DNA of 60,588 nucleotides, taken from assembly GCA_017398425.1 (NCBI GenBank), contig JAFQFZ010000029.1, forward strand, positions 1 to 60,588, written 5' to 3'. Below the pieces are notes generated by a model. That model saw only the letters and a list, made by a program, of their open reading frames with translations. It ran no database searches and was not told the DNA's origin. Position numbers and translations under genes: made by a program. How positions within the stretch are numbered: the stretch's first letter is position 1; the number at the start of each line of letters is the position of its first letter. This stretch comes from Clostridia bacterium. GTDB taxonomy: Bacteria > Bacillota > Clostridia > Oscillospirales > Acutalibacteraceae. Below are positions 48,511-55,566 of this stretch, one piece after another.

Positions 48511-49764
48511 GTGTCGGCGTACAACGAGCTGATCAAAAATTTTGAAAAGATCCGTGCGTATATGCGCGACTTTTATGTGTACGGCTTTAAGAGTCGCACG
48601 GAATACGACAAGAAAAGCGCGCGGCTGTATGACGACGAGCGTCGCCGCATGGAAAGCTGGCTCGGCGATCACATGCAGTTTGTGCGTACACCCGAAGGCA
48701 AAACGATGTTCCTCTCCATCGACAGTCGTCTGTCGGAACACAATCCGCTTTACAAAGCGTGGAAGGCGAAAAGCTTCACCGACCGCGACATTACGCTTCA
48801 TTTCATCCTGCTTGACATCTTGCACGATTCGAACGAAGCGTTATCGCTCGGCGAGATTTTGTCCCGCATGGATGCCTATTTTGACGGCTTTGCCGCACCG
48901 ATGAGCGTGGACGAATCCACCGTGCGCAAAAAGCTGAAGGAATACATCACCGAGGGTGTGGTAGTTTCGGAAAAGCAAGGGCGGCAGACGCTCTATCGCC
49001 GCGCTCAGGAGATGGTGTTGCCTGAGGACACGGAAGCACTTCACTTCGCATCGGAGATTTGCCCGTGCGGTGTGATCGGATCGTTTCTGCTTGACAAATA
49101 TCCGTCGCACGTGGATCGCGTGCGGTTTAAGCACCATTACATTACATCGGCGCTCGACAGCGATGTGCTGTGCGCGCTGTTTGAGGCGATGCGGCAAAAA
49201 TGCGTCGTGACCGTCAAAAATGCGTCGCGCCGCGAGGAGGAGCCGCGCGAGAACCGTATCGTGCCGCTTCGGGTGTTTATCAGTACCCAAAACGGGCGGC
49301 AACACCTGCTTGCTTATCAACCCGATTTCAATGCGATCAAATCCTTCCGTATCGACTATCTGTCGGATGTGACGCTTCTTGAGCCGACACCGCGTTTTGA
49401 CGAATTGCGCGCCGAGCTTGACCGCATGCAGGCGCACATGTGGGGCGTGACGGCGAAGCACCGTCTTCACAAGGATGAGCATCTGGAAACGGTGTCCTTT
49501 ACTGTTAAGATCGCCGATAATGAGGAACACATTGTGAACCGTCTTGAGCGCGAGAAGCGTTGCGGCACGGTGGAAAAGCTCGACGAGCATGCATACCGTT
49601 TTACGGCGCAGGTGTACGACATCAACGAGATGATTCCGTGGATTCGCACCTTCATTTGCCGTATCACGGAGCTTCATTTTTCCAACCACACGCTGGAAAC
49701 ACAGTTCAAACGGGACATCGAAACGATGTACAAGCTGTACGGCATCGGGGAGGTGAGCGAATGA
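48511..49764 (+). CDS. WYL-domain transcriptional regulator, first of pair
   Basis: 417 residues from the GTG at 48511 (AAGGAGGTG 7 bases upstream; a GTG at 48502 sits inside that site). The first 75 residues are helical; a winged helix (about 95-165; L-S-L-G-E-I-L-S-R-M-D, S-T-V-R-K-K-L-K-E-Y-I) precedes the WYL-type SH3-like region (about 235-300; R-I-V-P-L-R-V-F, L-L-A-Y-Q-P-D, K-S-F-R-I-D-Y-L) and a WCX-like C-terminal domain. WYL regulators commonly sense nucleic acids or nucleotides and control defence and repair genes. It overlaps the second regulator by 4 bases and precedes rtcB, so it is probably the system's controller. Confidence 0.82.
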   Translation: MSAYNELIKNFEKIRAYMRDFYVYGFKSRTEYDKKSARLYDDERRRMESWLGDHMQFVRTPEGKTMFLSIDSRLSEHNPLYKAWKAKSFTDRDITLHFILLDILHDSNEALSLGEILSRMDAYFDGFAAPMSVDESTVRKKLKEYITEGVVVSEKQGRQTLYRRAQEMVLPEDTEALHFASEICPCGVIGSFLLDKYPSHVDRVRFKHHYITSALDSDVLCALFEAMRQKCVVTVKNASRREEEPRENRIVPLRVFISTQNGRQHLLAYQPDFNAIKSFRIDYLSDVTLLEPTPRFDELRAELDRMQAHMWGVTAKHRLHKDEHLETVSFTVKIADNEEHIVNRLEREKRCGTVEKLDEHAYRFTAQVYDINEMIPWIRTFICRITELHFSNHTLETQFKRDIETMYKLYGIGEVSE

Positions 49765-50669
49765 TCTTCCACGAACTCTATTCCGCCTATTACACGGCGG
49801 TGGCGAACATCCTGTCTGCGCTCATCGACGGCAATACCGACGAGAAAGCGTTGAATTCTCTTGTGTGTGAGCACGCATTCGGCGAGAGTTTGCTGACGGT
49901 GCTTCCGGCGCTCAAAAGCGAAAAGTGGCAACTGATGCACGGCGATTTCTCCACCCCGATTTGTCACAAGCCGACCATGCCGCTGACGACCCTGCAAAAG
50001 CGTTGGCTCAAAGCGATTTCGCTTGATCCGCGTGTGCGATTGTTCGGCATCGATTTCGGTGATCTGTCGGATGTGGAGCCGCTGTTTACGGCAGAGGATG
50101 TGCGCGTGTATGACCGCTATGCCGACGGCGATCCGTTTGAGGATGAGACGTATATTGCGCATTTCCGCACGATTCTGCAGGCGATGCGAAGCGGACAGGA
50201 TCTGCGGGTGGAGATGACCAACCGCCGCGGCAAGACCATGTATGTGCGCTGTGTACCCGAGCGACTGGAATATTCCGAAAAGGATGACAAATTCCGTCTT
50301 GTGACAAGCGGCTGTCACTTTGTGCGGTCGGTCAATCTTGCCCGCATCACGAAATGCCGTTTGTACAACGGCGAGTATGTGATCGCCTCTCGTCCCGTCG
50401 AAACACAGTACGACACGCTGGTGCTTCGCGTGAGTGAGGAGCGCAATACGCTCGAGCGATGCCTGATGCATTTCGCGCATTTTGAAAAGCGCGCCGAGCG
50501 GGTGGACGGGGAATATCACCTGACCATTCGCTATGACCGCGACGATGCACCCGAAATGGTGATTCGTGTGCTGCAGTTCGGCCCGACGGTGGAGGTGCTC
50601 GGTCCCGACCGCTTCAAAAATCTCATTATCGATAAGCTGAAAAGTCAAAAAAGCTGTGGACTTCTTTGA
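49761..50669 (+). CDS. WYL-domain protein, second of pair
   Basis: 302 residues, ATG overlapping the previous stop by 4 bases (ATGA) after GGAGGTGAG. It lacks an obvious N-terminal DNA-binding winged helix; the WYL-like core is about 145-225 (V-R-V-Y-D-R-Y, M-Y-V-R-C-V-P-E-R-L-E-Y-S-E-K-D-D-K, then N-L-A-R-I-T-K) and a WCX-type tail follows. It may form a hetero-oligomer with the first protein. The stop codon lies inside the terminator hairpin loop that ends the operon. Confidence 0.7.
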   Translation: MIFHELYSAYYTAVANILSALIDGNTDEKALNSLVCEHAFGESLLTVLPALKSEKWQLMHGDFSTPICHKPTMPLTTLQKRWLKAISLDPRVRLFGIDFGDLSDVEPLFTAEDVRVYDRYADGDPFEDETYIAHFRTILQAMRSGQDLRVEMTNRRGKTMYVRCVPERLEYSEKDDKFRLVTSGCHFVRSVNLARITKCRLYNGEYVIASRPVETQYDTLVLRVSEERNTLERCLMHFAHFEKRAERVDGEYHLTIRYDRDDAPEMVIRVLQFGPTVEVLGPDRFKNLIIDKLKSQKSCGLL

Positions 50670-50686
50670 AGTTCGCAGCTTTTTTT
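50651..50686 (+). terminator. Terminator overlapping the end of the second WYL gene
   Basis: 14-bp stem (50651-50664 with 50668-50681, two G-T pairs), loop TTT containing the start of the stop codon, then seven T. Transcription into rtcB therefore depends on the next promoter. Confidence 0.85.
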
Positions 50687-50717
50687 CCGTGAACGGCACG
50701 GAAATGTTTGGTAAACT
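50687..50717 (+). promoter_or_regulatory. Promoter/operator of rtcB, shared design with RNA array
   Basis: CCGTGA (50687-50692), 19-base spacer, TAAACT (50712-50717). The whole stretch from TTCGCAGCTTTT (50672) to GGTAAACT is repeated with few changes before the RNA array (51978-52022). CCGTG-AACGG-CACGG is an inverted repeat that could be an operator. Confidence 0.6.
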
Positions 50718-50761
50718 GTGTTTGCAGACAACAAGTACCGCAAAGAAAGGAGAGACCCCGC

Positions 50762-51967
50762 ATGATCGAGATTATCGGTACACACAATACCGCTGTTTGC
50801 TATACCAATACTGTAGAGGAGACGGCACGCGAACAAATCAAAGCCGTGTGCGATAGCGAGGCGTTTTCTGCTTCGAAGATCCGCATCATGCCCGATGTCC
50901 ACGCGGGAAAGGGTTGTACCATCGGCACCACGATGACCATCGTCGATAAGGTTGTGCCCAACATGGTTGGTGTCGATATCGGATGCGGTATGTATACCGT
51001 TGCACTCGGTGCAATCGACATTGACCTTGCGGCGTTTGATGAGGCGGCGCACAGCATCCCCTGCGGCCACAATGTGTGGGAGGGACGGCAGGAGCGGTTT
51101 GATTTAACTGCACTTCGCTGTTACCGCAACTTGAGAGATACCAAACGTCTGGAGCGAAGCCTCGGCACGCTTGGCGGTGGCAATCATTTCATTGAGATCG
51201 ATGTCGATGCACAGGGCAACAAGTATCTTGTCATCCATTCGGGAAGCCGTAACCTTGGCACGCAGGTTGCTGAGTATTATCAGCAGATCGCCGTGGATCT
51301 GAACCTCGGCAAAGAGGGCTATTTTAGAAAACGCGAGGACATCATCCGCACCTACAAAGCAGAGGGACGTCGGGGCGAGATTCAGGCGGCGCTTAATGTA
51401 CTCGACGCTGAATGGAAGGCGACAGAGCCCACGATGCCGCGCGATCTGTGCTATCTGTACGGCACGTTTATGGAGGACTATCTGCACGATATTCACATCT
51501 GCCAGCAGTTCGCTAAACGCAACCGCGAGAAAATGGCGGAGATTCTGTTGTCGACAATGTCGCTTGCCGCGGTGGATGCGTTTGAGACGGTGCATAATTA
51601 TATCGACGTTGACGAGCGGATCCTGCGCAAAGGATCGGTATCCGCCAAAGCGGGTGAGCGGTTGCTCATTCCCATCAATATGCGTGACGGCGCACTTATC
51701 TGTGTCGGCAAGGGCAACGAGGAGTGGAACTGCTCCGCACCGCACGGCGCAGGTCGGTTGATGTCCCGTTCGGCGGCATTTGAGCGACTGACGATGGCGG
51801 AGTATGAGGAGCAGATGGCGGGCATTTACACCACCTGCGTCACTACCTCGACGCTCGACGAGTCGCCGATGGCATACAAAACCATGGATGAAATTGTCGA
51901 GAATATCGAGCCGACAGCGACGGTGATCGCGCATATCAAGCCGATTTACAACTTCAAAGCGACCTAA
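50762..51967 (+). CDS. rtcB: RNA ligase RtcB
   Basis: 401 residues from the ATG at 50762 (AAAGGAGAG upstream). Mn/GTP-dependent ligase joining RNA 2',3'-cyclic or 3' phosphate to 5' hydroxyl ends. Metal ligands and nucleophile are in place: Cys75 in V-D-I-G-C-G-M, N141-H142 in G-G-G-N-H-F-I-E, His159 in H-S-G-S-R-N-L-G, His278 in T-V-H-N-Y and His328 in C-S-A-P-H-G-A-G-R, the guanylated His. Shorter than E. coli-type proteins by few residues. No archease or RtcA is near; instead an RNA array, a TROVE-like gene and an RlaP-like gene follow. Confidence 0.95.
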   Translation: MIEIIGTHNTAVCYTNTVEETAREQIKAVCDSEAFSASKIRIMPDVHAGKGCTIGTTMTIVDKVVPNMVGVDIGCGMYTVALGAIDIDLAAFDEAAHSIPCGHNVWEGRQERFDLTALRCYRNLRDTKRLERSLGTLGGGNHFIEIDVDAQGNKYLVIHSGSRNLGTQVAEYYQQIAVDLNLGKEGYFRKREDIIRTYKAEGRRGEIQAALNVLDAEWKATEPTMPRDLCYLYGTFMEDYLHDIHICQQFAKRNREKMAEILLSTMSLAAVDAFETVHNYIDVDERILRKGSVSAKAGERLLIPINMRDGALICVGKGNEEWNCSAPHGAGRLMSRSAAFERLTMAEYEEQMAGIYTTCVTTSTLDESPMAYKTMDEIVENIEPTATVIAHIKPIYNFKAT

Positions 51968-51991
51968 AAATATGTTTTCGCAGCTTTTTGT

Positions 51992-52022
51992 CCGTGAAAA
52001 CAGCGGAAGAAGTTGGTAAAAT
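51992..52022 (+). promoter_or_regulatory. Promoter of the structured RNA array
   Basis: CCGTGA (51992-51997), 19-base spacer, TAAAAT (52017-52022), aligned base for base with the rtcB promoter. The first RNA helix starts 12 bases after the -10 box, as expected for a transcription start at or just before RNA 1. Confidence 0.6.
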
Positions 52023-52033
52023 ACAGACAATGA

Positions 52034-52121
52034 AAGACGCCGACAGCAACGTGGCAGATTTGTCGGGTGCGTTCCGACCGCGAGTGAAGTTCTTCACTTG
52101 AAATTCATGCATCGGCGTCTT
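52034..52121 (+). ncRNA. Array RNA 1
   Basis: 88 bases closed by AAGACGCC (52034-52041) with GGCGTCTT (52114-52121); the next two bases on each side also pair. GACAGCAA follows the 5' arm. Internal hairpins: GTCGG/CCGAC (52062-52078) and AGTGAA-GTTC-TTCACT (52083-52098). Confidence 0.75.
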
Positions 52122-52126
52122 GGATA

Positions 52127-52213
52127 AAGACTCTTACAGCCAACCACGGAGAATGCCGACCGTTTTCGATCGCTCGGAGGTAATGGACCTTAACGGGTTT
52201 AAAGAAGAGTCTT
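52127..52213 (+). ncRNA. Array RNA 2
   Basis: 87 bases closed by AAGACTCT (52127-52134) with AGAGTCTT (52206-52213). TACAGCCA follows the 5' arm. The interior has CCGA/TCGG-type pairing around a CGATCG word. Starts 5 bases after RNA 1. Confidence 0.72.
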
Positions 52214-52222
52214 GTAACATCA

Positions 52223-52307
52223 AAGGTGCTGACAGCAGTGTTTCTGCTCCGAGGCGAAACTCCTCAAAAAATAAAACTATGTTCGGACGCAAACCGACGA
52301 GCACCTT
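52223..52307 (+). ncRNA. Array RNA 3
   Basis: 85 bases closed by AAGGTGCT (52223-52230) with AGCACCTT (52300-52307). GACAGCAG follows the 5' arm. Internal hairpins: GCAG-TGTTT-CTGC, GAGG/CCTC and TCGG/CCGA. The arm differs from RNA 1 and 2 at several positions yet stays complementary, which argues for a selected helix. Confidence 0.75.
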
Positions 52308-52314
52308 GTATGTA

Positions 52315-52387
52315 TGATCCGTAGCTCAGCGGCTGAGTGGGGCCCTTGAAAGCCTCGTGACGGTGGGTTCGACTCCCACCCGGATCA
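52315..52387 (+). ncRNA. tRNA-like element within the RNA array
   Basis: 73 bases with acceptor-like TGATCCG/CGGATCA, TA, a D arm GCTC-GAGT, an anticodon-like stem GGGGC/GCCTC and a T arm with loop TTCGACT. The T stem is 6 bp (GGTGGG/CCCACC), the anticodon loop is 8 bases (CCTTGAAA) or the stem has a mismatch, and no CCA is encoded. It would read as TGA (Ser) but lacks the long variable arm of tRNA-Ser. It is better explained as a tRNA mimic or degenerate tRNA, as in bacterial YrlA RNAs. Confidence 0.6.
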
Positions 52388-52394
52388 AAAACGA

Positions 52395-52516
52395 AAGACG
52401 CGTACAGCAATCTACTTATTTTTACATTTCTGTAGATGTTAGCTTCGGGCACGAAGCAGGTGACTGAAAATCACCCCAATACGTCAAGCAGTGGCGTGAT
52501 GCAACCACCGCGTCTT
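52395..52516 (+). ncRNA. Array RNA 4
   Basis: 122 bases closed by AAGACGCG (52395-52402) with CGCGTCTT (52509-52516). TACAGCAA follows the 5' arm. Hairpins in order: ATCTAC/GTAGAT (52410-52435), GCTTCG-GGCA-CGAAGC (52442-52457), GGTGA/TCACC (52459-52475). Its 5' 55 bases are nearly identical to RNA 8's, while the later hairpins differ. Confidence 0.78.
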
Positions 52517-52528
52517 GCAATTTTTCAA

Positions 52529-52591
52529 AAAATCGTTTTGTCATAATCTTGAGGGCAATTGGTGCCCGAAACATATAGGATAAACGATTTT
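52529..52591 (+). ncRNA. Array hairpin of a different type (4b)
   Basis: 63 bases closed by AAAATCGTTT (52529-52538) with AAACGATTTT (52582-52591), inner hairpin GGGCA-ATTGG-TGCCC (52553-52567). It lacks the AAG ends and the CAGCAA motif; may be a spacer, a terminator-like element or another RNA class. Confidence 0.4.
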
Positions 52592-52593
52592 AA

Positions 52594-52672
52594 AAGACAC
52601 CGCCAGCAACCAATTTGGACTGAATAGGCTAGGGAGCGATCCTGAACCTTATCAACGAATCAACGGTGTCTT
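52594..52672 (+). ncRNA. Array RNA 5
   Basis: 79 bases closed by AAGACACC (52594-52601) with GGTGTCTT (52665-52672), extended by one more pair. GCCAGCAA follows the 5' arm. The interior includes CCAA-TTT-GG and AGG/CCT-type pairing. Confidence 0.72.
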
Positions 52673-52689
52673 GTTTCTTTTGTTATTTG

Positions 52690-52804
52690 AAGATGCTTGC
52701 CGCAATTCTCATGAGTTTCCTCTGTGGCAACGAGAGGGGCCGATCTTCGTGATCGGTTGCCAAAGAAGCCTCTGCCGGCTTTGGACAACGCCGAACAGCA
52801 TCTT
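52690..52804 (+). ncRNA. Array RNA 6
   Basis: 115 bases closed by AAGATGCT (52690-52697) with AGCATCTT (52797-52804). TGCCGCAA replaces the usual motif. Strong inner hairpins CCGATC-TTCGT-GATCGG (52740-52756) and CCAAAG/CTTTGG (52760-52783). Confidence 0.65.
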
Positions 52805-52903
52805 GATTTGTACAGGCTACGGGCGCAATTTCAAAGAAGACCGCGACGGTGTCTTCTCGCGTAAAGGAGCTTTCCGCAAACCGAGCCGACCGTTCACCCT
52901 ATA
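52805..52903. other. Array spacer, possibly a degenerate unit
   Basis: 99 bases between RNA 6 and RNA 8. They contain a compact hairpin AGAAGAC/GTCTTCT (about 52835-52857) reminiscent of unit ends, but no full unit or reading frame with a ribosome site. Confidence 0.3.
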
Positions 52904-53022
52904 AAGACGCGTACAGCAATCTACATAGTTTACATTTCTGTAGATGTTAGCTTCGGGCACGGAGCGGGTGGTTTATACCCACCGAACTCTCGCGTCAAGC
53001 GAGAATGCAACAACCGCGTCTT
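52904..53022 (+). ncRNA. Array RNA 8
   Basis: 119 bases closed by AAGACGCG (52904-52911) with CGCGTCTT (53015-53022). TACAGCAA and the ATCTAC/GTAGAT hairpin match RNA 4. Its third hairpin is GGTGG/CCACC and a TCTCGC-GTCAA-GCGAGA hairpin (52988-53004) is added. Ends 45 bases before the TROVE-like gene, so it lies in that gene's leader. Confidence 0.78.
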
Positions 53023-53067
53023 GGTCTTAAAACAAAATGGATTTCACAATATTAAGGAGGGGTTTCG

Positions 53068-54525
53068 ATGCTTACGAACCTGAAAAATCAAATGAATACG
53101 ACCGCCACCGAAAACGGAGCGGTTACCCACGCATCCACTATGTCGGATTGCCTTGACCTGTTCGCGACCATCGGCGCCCTTCGCCGTGAGTCGGAGGAGG
53201 AAATTATCACTCGTTTCATGCGCGCCTTCACGGAAAACCGCGATCTTGCCGTCAAGACGTTGTTCTTTGCGCGTGATGTGCGCGGCGGTCTCGGCGAGCG
53301 CAAGGTGTTCCGCGTGATCCTGCGTTGGCTTAGCGTAAACGCTCCCGAAACGGTGCGCAAAAACTTGGAGTTCATCGCCGAGTACGGTCGCTTTGACGAT
53401 CTGCTTGTCCTGATGGACACGCCTCTTGAAAAGGCGATGCTCGCTCTTGTGCGTGAACAGCTTCGTCGTGACATTTACGCAATGAACAACGGCGGCGAGG
53501 TATCGCTTCTTGCCAAATGGTTGCCGTCCGTGAACACCTCGAACGCCGATGCGGTAAAAACCGCAAAGAACATCGCGCGTTTTCTCGAAATGGACGACAG
53601 AACGTATCGCAAGATGCTGTCCCGTCTGCGTGCGCACATCCGCATCATCGAGAACAACCTGCGCGAGCGGGACTACACCTTCGACTATGAAAAACAACCG
53701 TCGAAGGCAATGCTCAAATATCGCAAGGCGTTTTTACGCAACGACAACGAGCGCTATACGGACTTCCTTAGCCGTGTGCAGAGCGGTGACGCAACGATGC
53801 ATACCGGCACGTTGATGCCGTATGAGCTGATCACACCGTTTTTTGGTAACGGTGTCAGCGATGAGGAGCGTGCGGCGATCGACGCAATGTGGAATCAGCT
53901 CGAAGATTTCACAAGCGGCGAAAACGCCCTTGCAGTCATTGACGGCTCCGGCTCGATGTATGGCTGGGGCGATCCAAAGCCCGCGGCGGTGGCGTTGTCG
54001 CTCGGTCTGTATTTCGCCGAACGTAACCGCGGCGCATTTCACAATCACTTTGTCACCTTCTCCGAGCGTCCGCAGATGGTGGAGGTGAAGGGTGCCGATC
54101 TGCTTGAAAAATTGCAGTATGCCGCGAGTTTCAATGAGGTCGCCAACACCAACATCCAAAAGGTGTTTGAAGTTGTGCTCGAAACGGCGGTCAAGCACAA
54201 CGTGCCGCAGGAGGAATTGCCCTCGACGCTCTACATCATCTCCGATATGGAGTTTGATTATTGCACGTATGATGCGTCGGTGACCAATTTCGAATACGCC
54301 AAGCGACTGTATGCCGCTCACGGCTACACTTTGCCGCAGGTGGTGTTCTGGAATGTCGCCTCGCGCAACCGCCAACAGCCCGTTACCAAAAACGAGCAGG
54401 GCGTGGCGCTTGTCAGCGGTTGCACCCCGCGACTGTTTTCGATGGTCGCGTCGGGTCACTATTCGCCGTATGATCAGATGCTCGAAATCCTCGGCAACGA
54501 GCGTTATGCCCCCATCGCCGCGTAA
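53068..54525 (+). CDS. TROVE/vWA-like protein (DUF2828 type), candidate Ro60 analogue
   Basis: 485 residues, ATG after AAGGAGGGG. The N-terminal half (about 30-280) is an all-helical repeat region with L-F-F-A-R-D-V-R-G-G-L-G-E-R and Y-G-R-F-D-D-L-L typical of TROVE-related proteins, which form an RNA-binding ring. The C-terminal half (about 285-480) is a von Willebrand A domain with an intact MIDAS D292-x-S294-x-S296 and a later I-S-D-M-E-F-D. Ro60 binds Y RNAs and misfolded RNA ends. No promoter of its own is evident; the RNA array forms its leader. RlaP-like gene 13 bases downstream. Confidence 0.82.
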   Translation: MLTNLKNQMNTTATENGAVTHASTMSDCLDLFATIGALRRESEEEIITRFMRAFTENRDLAVKTLFFARDVRGGLGERKVFRVILRWLSVNAPETVRKNLEFIAEYGRFDDLLVLMDTPLEKAMLALVREQLRRDIYAMNNGGEVSLLAKWLPSVNTSNADAVKTAKNIARFLEMDDRTYRKMLSRLRAHIRIIENNLRERDYTFDYEKQPSKAMLKYRKAFLRNDNERYTDFLSRVQSGDATMHTGTLMPYELITPFFGNGVSDEERAAIDAMWNQLEDFTSGENALAVIDGSGSMYGWGDPKPAAVALSLGLYFAERNRGAFHNHFVTFSERPQMVEVKGADLLEKLQYAASFNEVANTNIQKVFEVVLETAVKHNVPQEELPSTLYIISDMEFDYCTYDASVTNFEYAKRLYAAHGYTLPQVVFWNVASRNRQQPVTKNEQGVALVSGCTPRLFSMVASGHYSPYDQMLEILGNERYAPIAA

Positions 54526-54538
54526 AGGAGGAATTGTT

Positions 54539-55294
54539 ATGGAGACGCGGATTCGTGCCAAGCTTTCGGAAATCGAAGAGCGCGAACACGTCAGGATTTT
54601 GCACGCAGTGGAATCCGGCAGTCGCGCATGGGGATTTGCGTCTCCCGACAGCGACTACGACGTGCGGTTCATTTATGTCCGTGAGCCGGAGTTTTATCTG
54701 CGGCTTAACAAAACGCGAGATGTCATCGAATGGCAACTTGATGATACGCTGGACATCAACGGTTGGGATCTTTCGAAAGCGTTGCAGTTGTTGCACAAAT
54801 CGAATCCCACACTGTTTGAGTGGAACTCGTCTCCGATCGTGTATCACACGACCACGGAGTGGGAGAAAATCGCCGCGATCATCGAGCGGTACTTTGTTGC
54901 CAAATCGGGACTCTATCACTATCTCAGCACCGCCAAATCCAACTATCGGGAACATCTCAAAGGGGAAACGGTGAAATATAAGAAATATTTCTATGTACTT
55001 CGCCCGTTGCTGGCGTGTAAGTGGATCCTCGATCGGGGAACACCGCCGCCGATGTTGTTTTCCGAGCTGATGGATGCGTATTTGGAGGATGCTCTCATAT
55101 CGGATGTAGAGGAATTGTTGCGGCTGAAAATGACCTGCCCCGAAATGGGGGAAGGAAAACGGCTGGATTTCGTGAATGCGTATATCGACCGTACAATTGC
55201 CGAAACAGAGGAGGAAATCAAACGGCTTCCCACAACCTATGATAACGGGTGGGAGGAACTCAACGAGGTGTTTCGCTCGTATATTCTTCGCTGA
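54539..55294 (+). CDS. rlaP: RlaP-like DNA polymerase beta-superfamily nucleotidyltransferase
   Basis: 251 residues from the ATG at 54539 (AAAGGAGG 7 bases upstream). Pol-beta core near the N terminus: E-S-G-S-R-A-W-G-F-A-S-P-D-S-D-Y-D-V-R-F, giving the G27-S28 motif and metal ligands Asp39 and Asp41, then the Y-V-R-E-P-E-F-Y-L segment of the YcgL/RlaP family and a helical C terminus. RlaP is the name used for the RNA-ligase-associated nucleotidyltransferase predicted to add or modify nucleotides at RNA ends. Here it is co-transcribed with the TROVE-like gene, downstream of rtcB and the RNAs. Confidence 0.82.
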   Translation: METRIRAKLSEIEEREHVRILHAVESGSRAWGFASPDSDYDVRFIYVREPEFYLRLNKTRDVIEWQLDDTLDINGWDLSKALQLLHKSNPTLFEWNSSPIVYHTTTEWEKIAAIIERYFVAKSGLYHYLSTAKSNYREHLKGETVKYKKYFYVLRPLLACKWILDRGTPPPMLFSELMDAYLEDALISDVEELLRLKMTCPEMGEGKRLDFVNAYIDRTIAETEEEIKRLPTTYDNGWEELNEVFRSYILR

Positions 55295-55300
55295 AACGAT

Positions 55301-55360
55301 CGCAATCGACCGGCGCGGACATACCGCTTTCGCTCAGCGGGCAGGCCGTGGTCGGTTGCG
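55301..55360 (+). ncRNA. Second-family structured RNA A
   Basis: 60 bases closed by CGCAATCGACC (55301-55311) with GGTCGGTTGCG (55350-55360; one G-T pair). The interior carries CGGACATACCGCTT, a short loop, and AGCGGGCAGGCCGTG. It starts 7 bases after the rlaP stop. Confidence 0.65.
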
Positions 55361-55474
55361 GTGTTTTGGGTCATCCTTCGGTAATTGTCGGGGAGAATGC
55401 GGAGTATTGGCAATGGCTTCGCTTGAAGCAAATTGCGCCGCAATAACCCGATTCAAAGCGGGGGGTGATTTTTG

Positions 55475-55550
55475 AAAACGTCATGACCCATCGACTCGGA
55501 TATACCGCTTGCATGGAGCGGGCAGGCTGTGTTGGGTCATGGCGTTTTTT
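55475..55550 (+). ncRNA. Second-family structured RNA B, also a terminator
   Basis: Closed by a 16-bp stem AAAACGTCATGACCCA (55475-55490) with its complement at 55533-55548 (one G-T pair), running into a T tract, so it also ends transcription. The interior CGGATATACCGCTT, loop, AGCGGGCAGGCTGTG matches RNA A. The 114 bases between A and B hold no gene. Confidence 0.7.
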
Positions 55551-55566
55551 ATTTATATGTAAAACA

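Noticed and set aside
50687-50717. Sigma-54 (-24/-12) promoter upstream of rtcB, as in E. coli rtcBA
   Set aside because: GGCAC is present but no GC at the correct -12 spacing, and the conserved features shared with the RNA array promoter do not fit sigma-54.
52671-52904. 77-codon frame inside the RNA array
   Set aside because: It crosses RNA 6 and the spacer, lacks a ribosome site and has no protein-like pattern.
52034-53022. CRISPR array
   Set aside because: Units are 79-122 bases, closed by unit-specific helices with variable spacing; there are no identical short direct repeats with unique spacers and no cas genes.
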